Translations under genes and position numbers: made by a program | IMG/VR virus record: IMGVR_UViG_3300044684_000081 | Location: 1 to 48,283 of that record | Source of the DNA: a virus | Strand: one strand, 5' to 3' | Length of the DNA stretch: 48,283 bases | Part shown: piece by piece, positions 47,619 through 48,283 of the stretch | How positions within the stretch are numbered: position 1 is the first letter of the stretch | Layout: each line of letters opens with the position of its first letter | The notes under the pieces: generated by a model | The model's database searches: none | What the model was told of the DNA's origin: nothing | Seen by the model: the letters and a program-made list of their open reading frames with translations, nothing else

Positions 47619-48283
47619 TGCGGTAAGCTCGCGGTCCAAAACATTTGTGGATACTTCGTTGCTTCGATAACGTCATAGAACTGAACATCACGTGTTGCAA
47701 TATCGAAACCAGTACGATAGATAGTGTAATCGCCATTCAATGATGGATTCTGTACACTATCTAGTCGCAAGATTCCGCCAAGCTTAACATCCGGTGAAAG
47801 TAGCGATTTAACACGTACGCCATATTCCGTCAATTCGACTTGCCCGATCATGCCGCACGCTTGTGACAGTTCGTAGACGGTATTTTGTAATGCGACACCC
47901 TTGTCTTTACATACGAGAGTGTTATCATCCACATACGCGTCAATCGCTCCTAACTTTTGCAAGCGCTGTATCTGACCTGCCGAACTACCAGTGTATGCAT
48001 AGTTAGCAATGTTTCGTTCTGTCGCTTCGAATCGTAGATTGACACCAAGGCGTTTAGCTACATCCGCCGCAATTTGCGACAATGGCGCCGTAACCGCATA
48101 CGATTGGGCTACAAGATCGTTTTTAAAAAACTGCATTGTGCGCGAGCGAATCGACATGATGATATCGGGTGGTTGCGACGGGACTGCGCTAACAATATCA
48201 CCTTCATATCTGAGAAATAGCCCCGTGCTTATGCGCCCGGCCCATATTTGAACCGACTTGCGTTTCTGGTTATAGTCAAACGG
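47615..48283 (-). CDS. Baseplate hub protein, C-terminal part (open at the window end)
   Basis: The frame runs from the stop at 47615 through an internal Met at 48157 and stays open to the window end, where the terminal repeat begins again. Its true start is ATG at position 334. The C-terminal part contains APLSQIAADVAKRLGVNLRF, a helical segment common in hub/gpD proteins, and ends MFWTASLPQ. Read together with 1-334 it is 291 aa; see that entry for context. Confidence 0.85.
   Translation of the reverse strand, partial: PFDYNQKRKSVQIWAGRISTGLFLRYEGDIVSAVPSQPPDIIMSIRSRTMQFFKNDLVAQSYAVTAPLSQIAADVAKRLGVNLRFEATERNIANYAYTGSSAGQIQRLQKLGAIDAYVDDNTLVCKDKGVALQNTVYELSQACGMIGQVELTEYGVRVKSLLSPDVKLGGILRLDSVQNPSLNGDYTIYRTGFDIATRDVQFYDVIEATKYPQMFWTASLPQ
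48157..48283. repeat. Terminal direct repeat (circular overlap, copy 2)
   Basis: This is an exact copy of bases 1-127. Removing one copy joins the hub gene into a single uninterrupted frame. Confidence 0.95.

Noticed and set aside
1-48283. CRISPR array, tRNA genes, insertion sequences, integrase or att sites
   Set aside because: I looked for spaced repeats, cloverleafs, transposases and recombinases on both strands and found none that could be supported.

Overview
The window is the complete genome of a tailed phage with a contractile tail (myovirus morphology). Positions 1-127 and 48157-48283 are identical, so the map closes into a circle of about 48,156 bp that was cut inside a baseplate gene. 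No integrase, excisionase, partition or transposase gene is visible, so it looks virulent. The circular map, the size and the gene set recall the Bcep781-like (Naesvirus) and OP2-like phages of beta- and gammaproteobacteria. That comparison is from memory, not from a search. A lipoprotein with an LAAC-GGGG start, of a kind common in Burkholderiales, and Gram-negative spanins agree with such a host.

Layout, almost all on the minus strand. Virion genes read from 14.6 kb down to 1 and continue through the junction at 48.2 kb: portal, MuF-like head protein, a Nudix/DUF2213 fusion, cement protein, major capsid, neck genes, sheath, tube, tail chaperones joined by a frameshift, tape measure with lysozyme domain, Dit-like protein, plug, hub, spike, gp25/gp46-like wedge, baseplate J, DUF2612 and tail fibre. 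The lysis cassette follows (holin candidate, SAR endolysin, Rz with embedded Rz1). From 14.7 to 21.8 kb lie terminase large subunit, an SGNH-hydrolase lipoprotein and chains of very small genes overlapping by ATGA, GTGA or TAATG. A plus-strand early cluster fills 21.9-23.7 kb. From 24 to 35.3 kb, minus strand, come two tandem Cro/C1-type regulators, terminase small subunit, a primase-polymerase/helicase, a predicted ribbon-helix-helix protein, many tiny genes, a third Cro/C1-type regulator, a TetR-like HTH protein, a VRR-NUC nuclease and an SF2 helicase. From 35.4 to 41.2 kb, plus strand, are an unknown two-repeat protein, a DUF2800/Cas4-like nuclease, a DUF2815-like ssDNA-binding protein and a compact family B DNA polymerase.

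The most interesting layer is regulatory. A 15-bp palindrome (ACCGTTA-G-TAACGGT) or a partial copy lies inside the -35/-10 spacer of most recognisable sigma-70-type promoters in the phage, on both strands. It looks like a genome-wide operator for an unidentified phage repressor or activator. One such promoter (22778-22806) is also boxed by a perfect 14-bp inverted repeat. Other structures worth attention are a terminator next to a competing hairpin that places the DNA polymerase start codon in its loop, a long inverted repeat of AGAAC motifs around an AT-rich core below the primase gene, and about ten genes of 20-59 codons that sit in translationally coupled chains.
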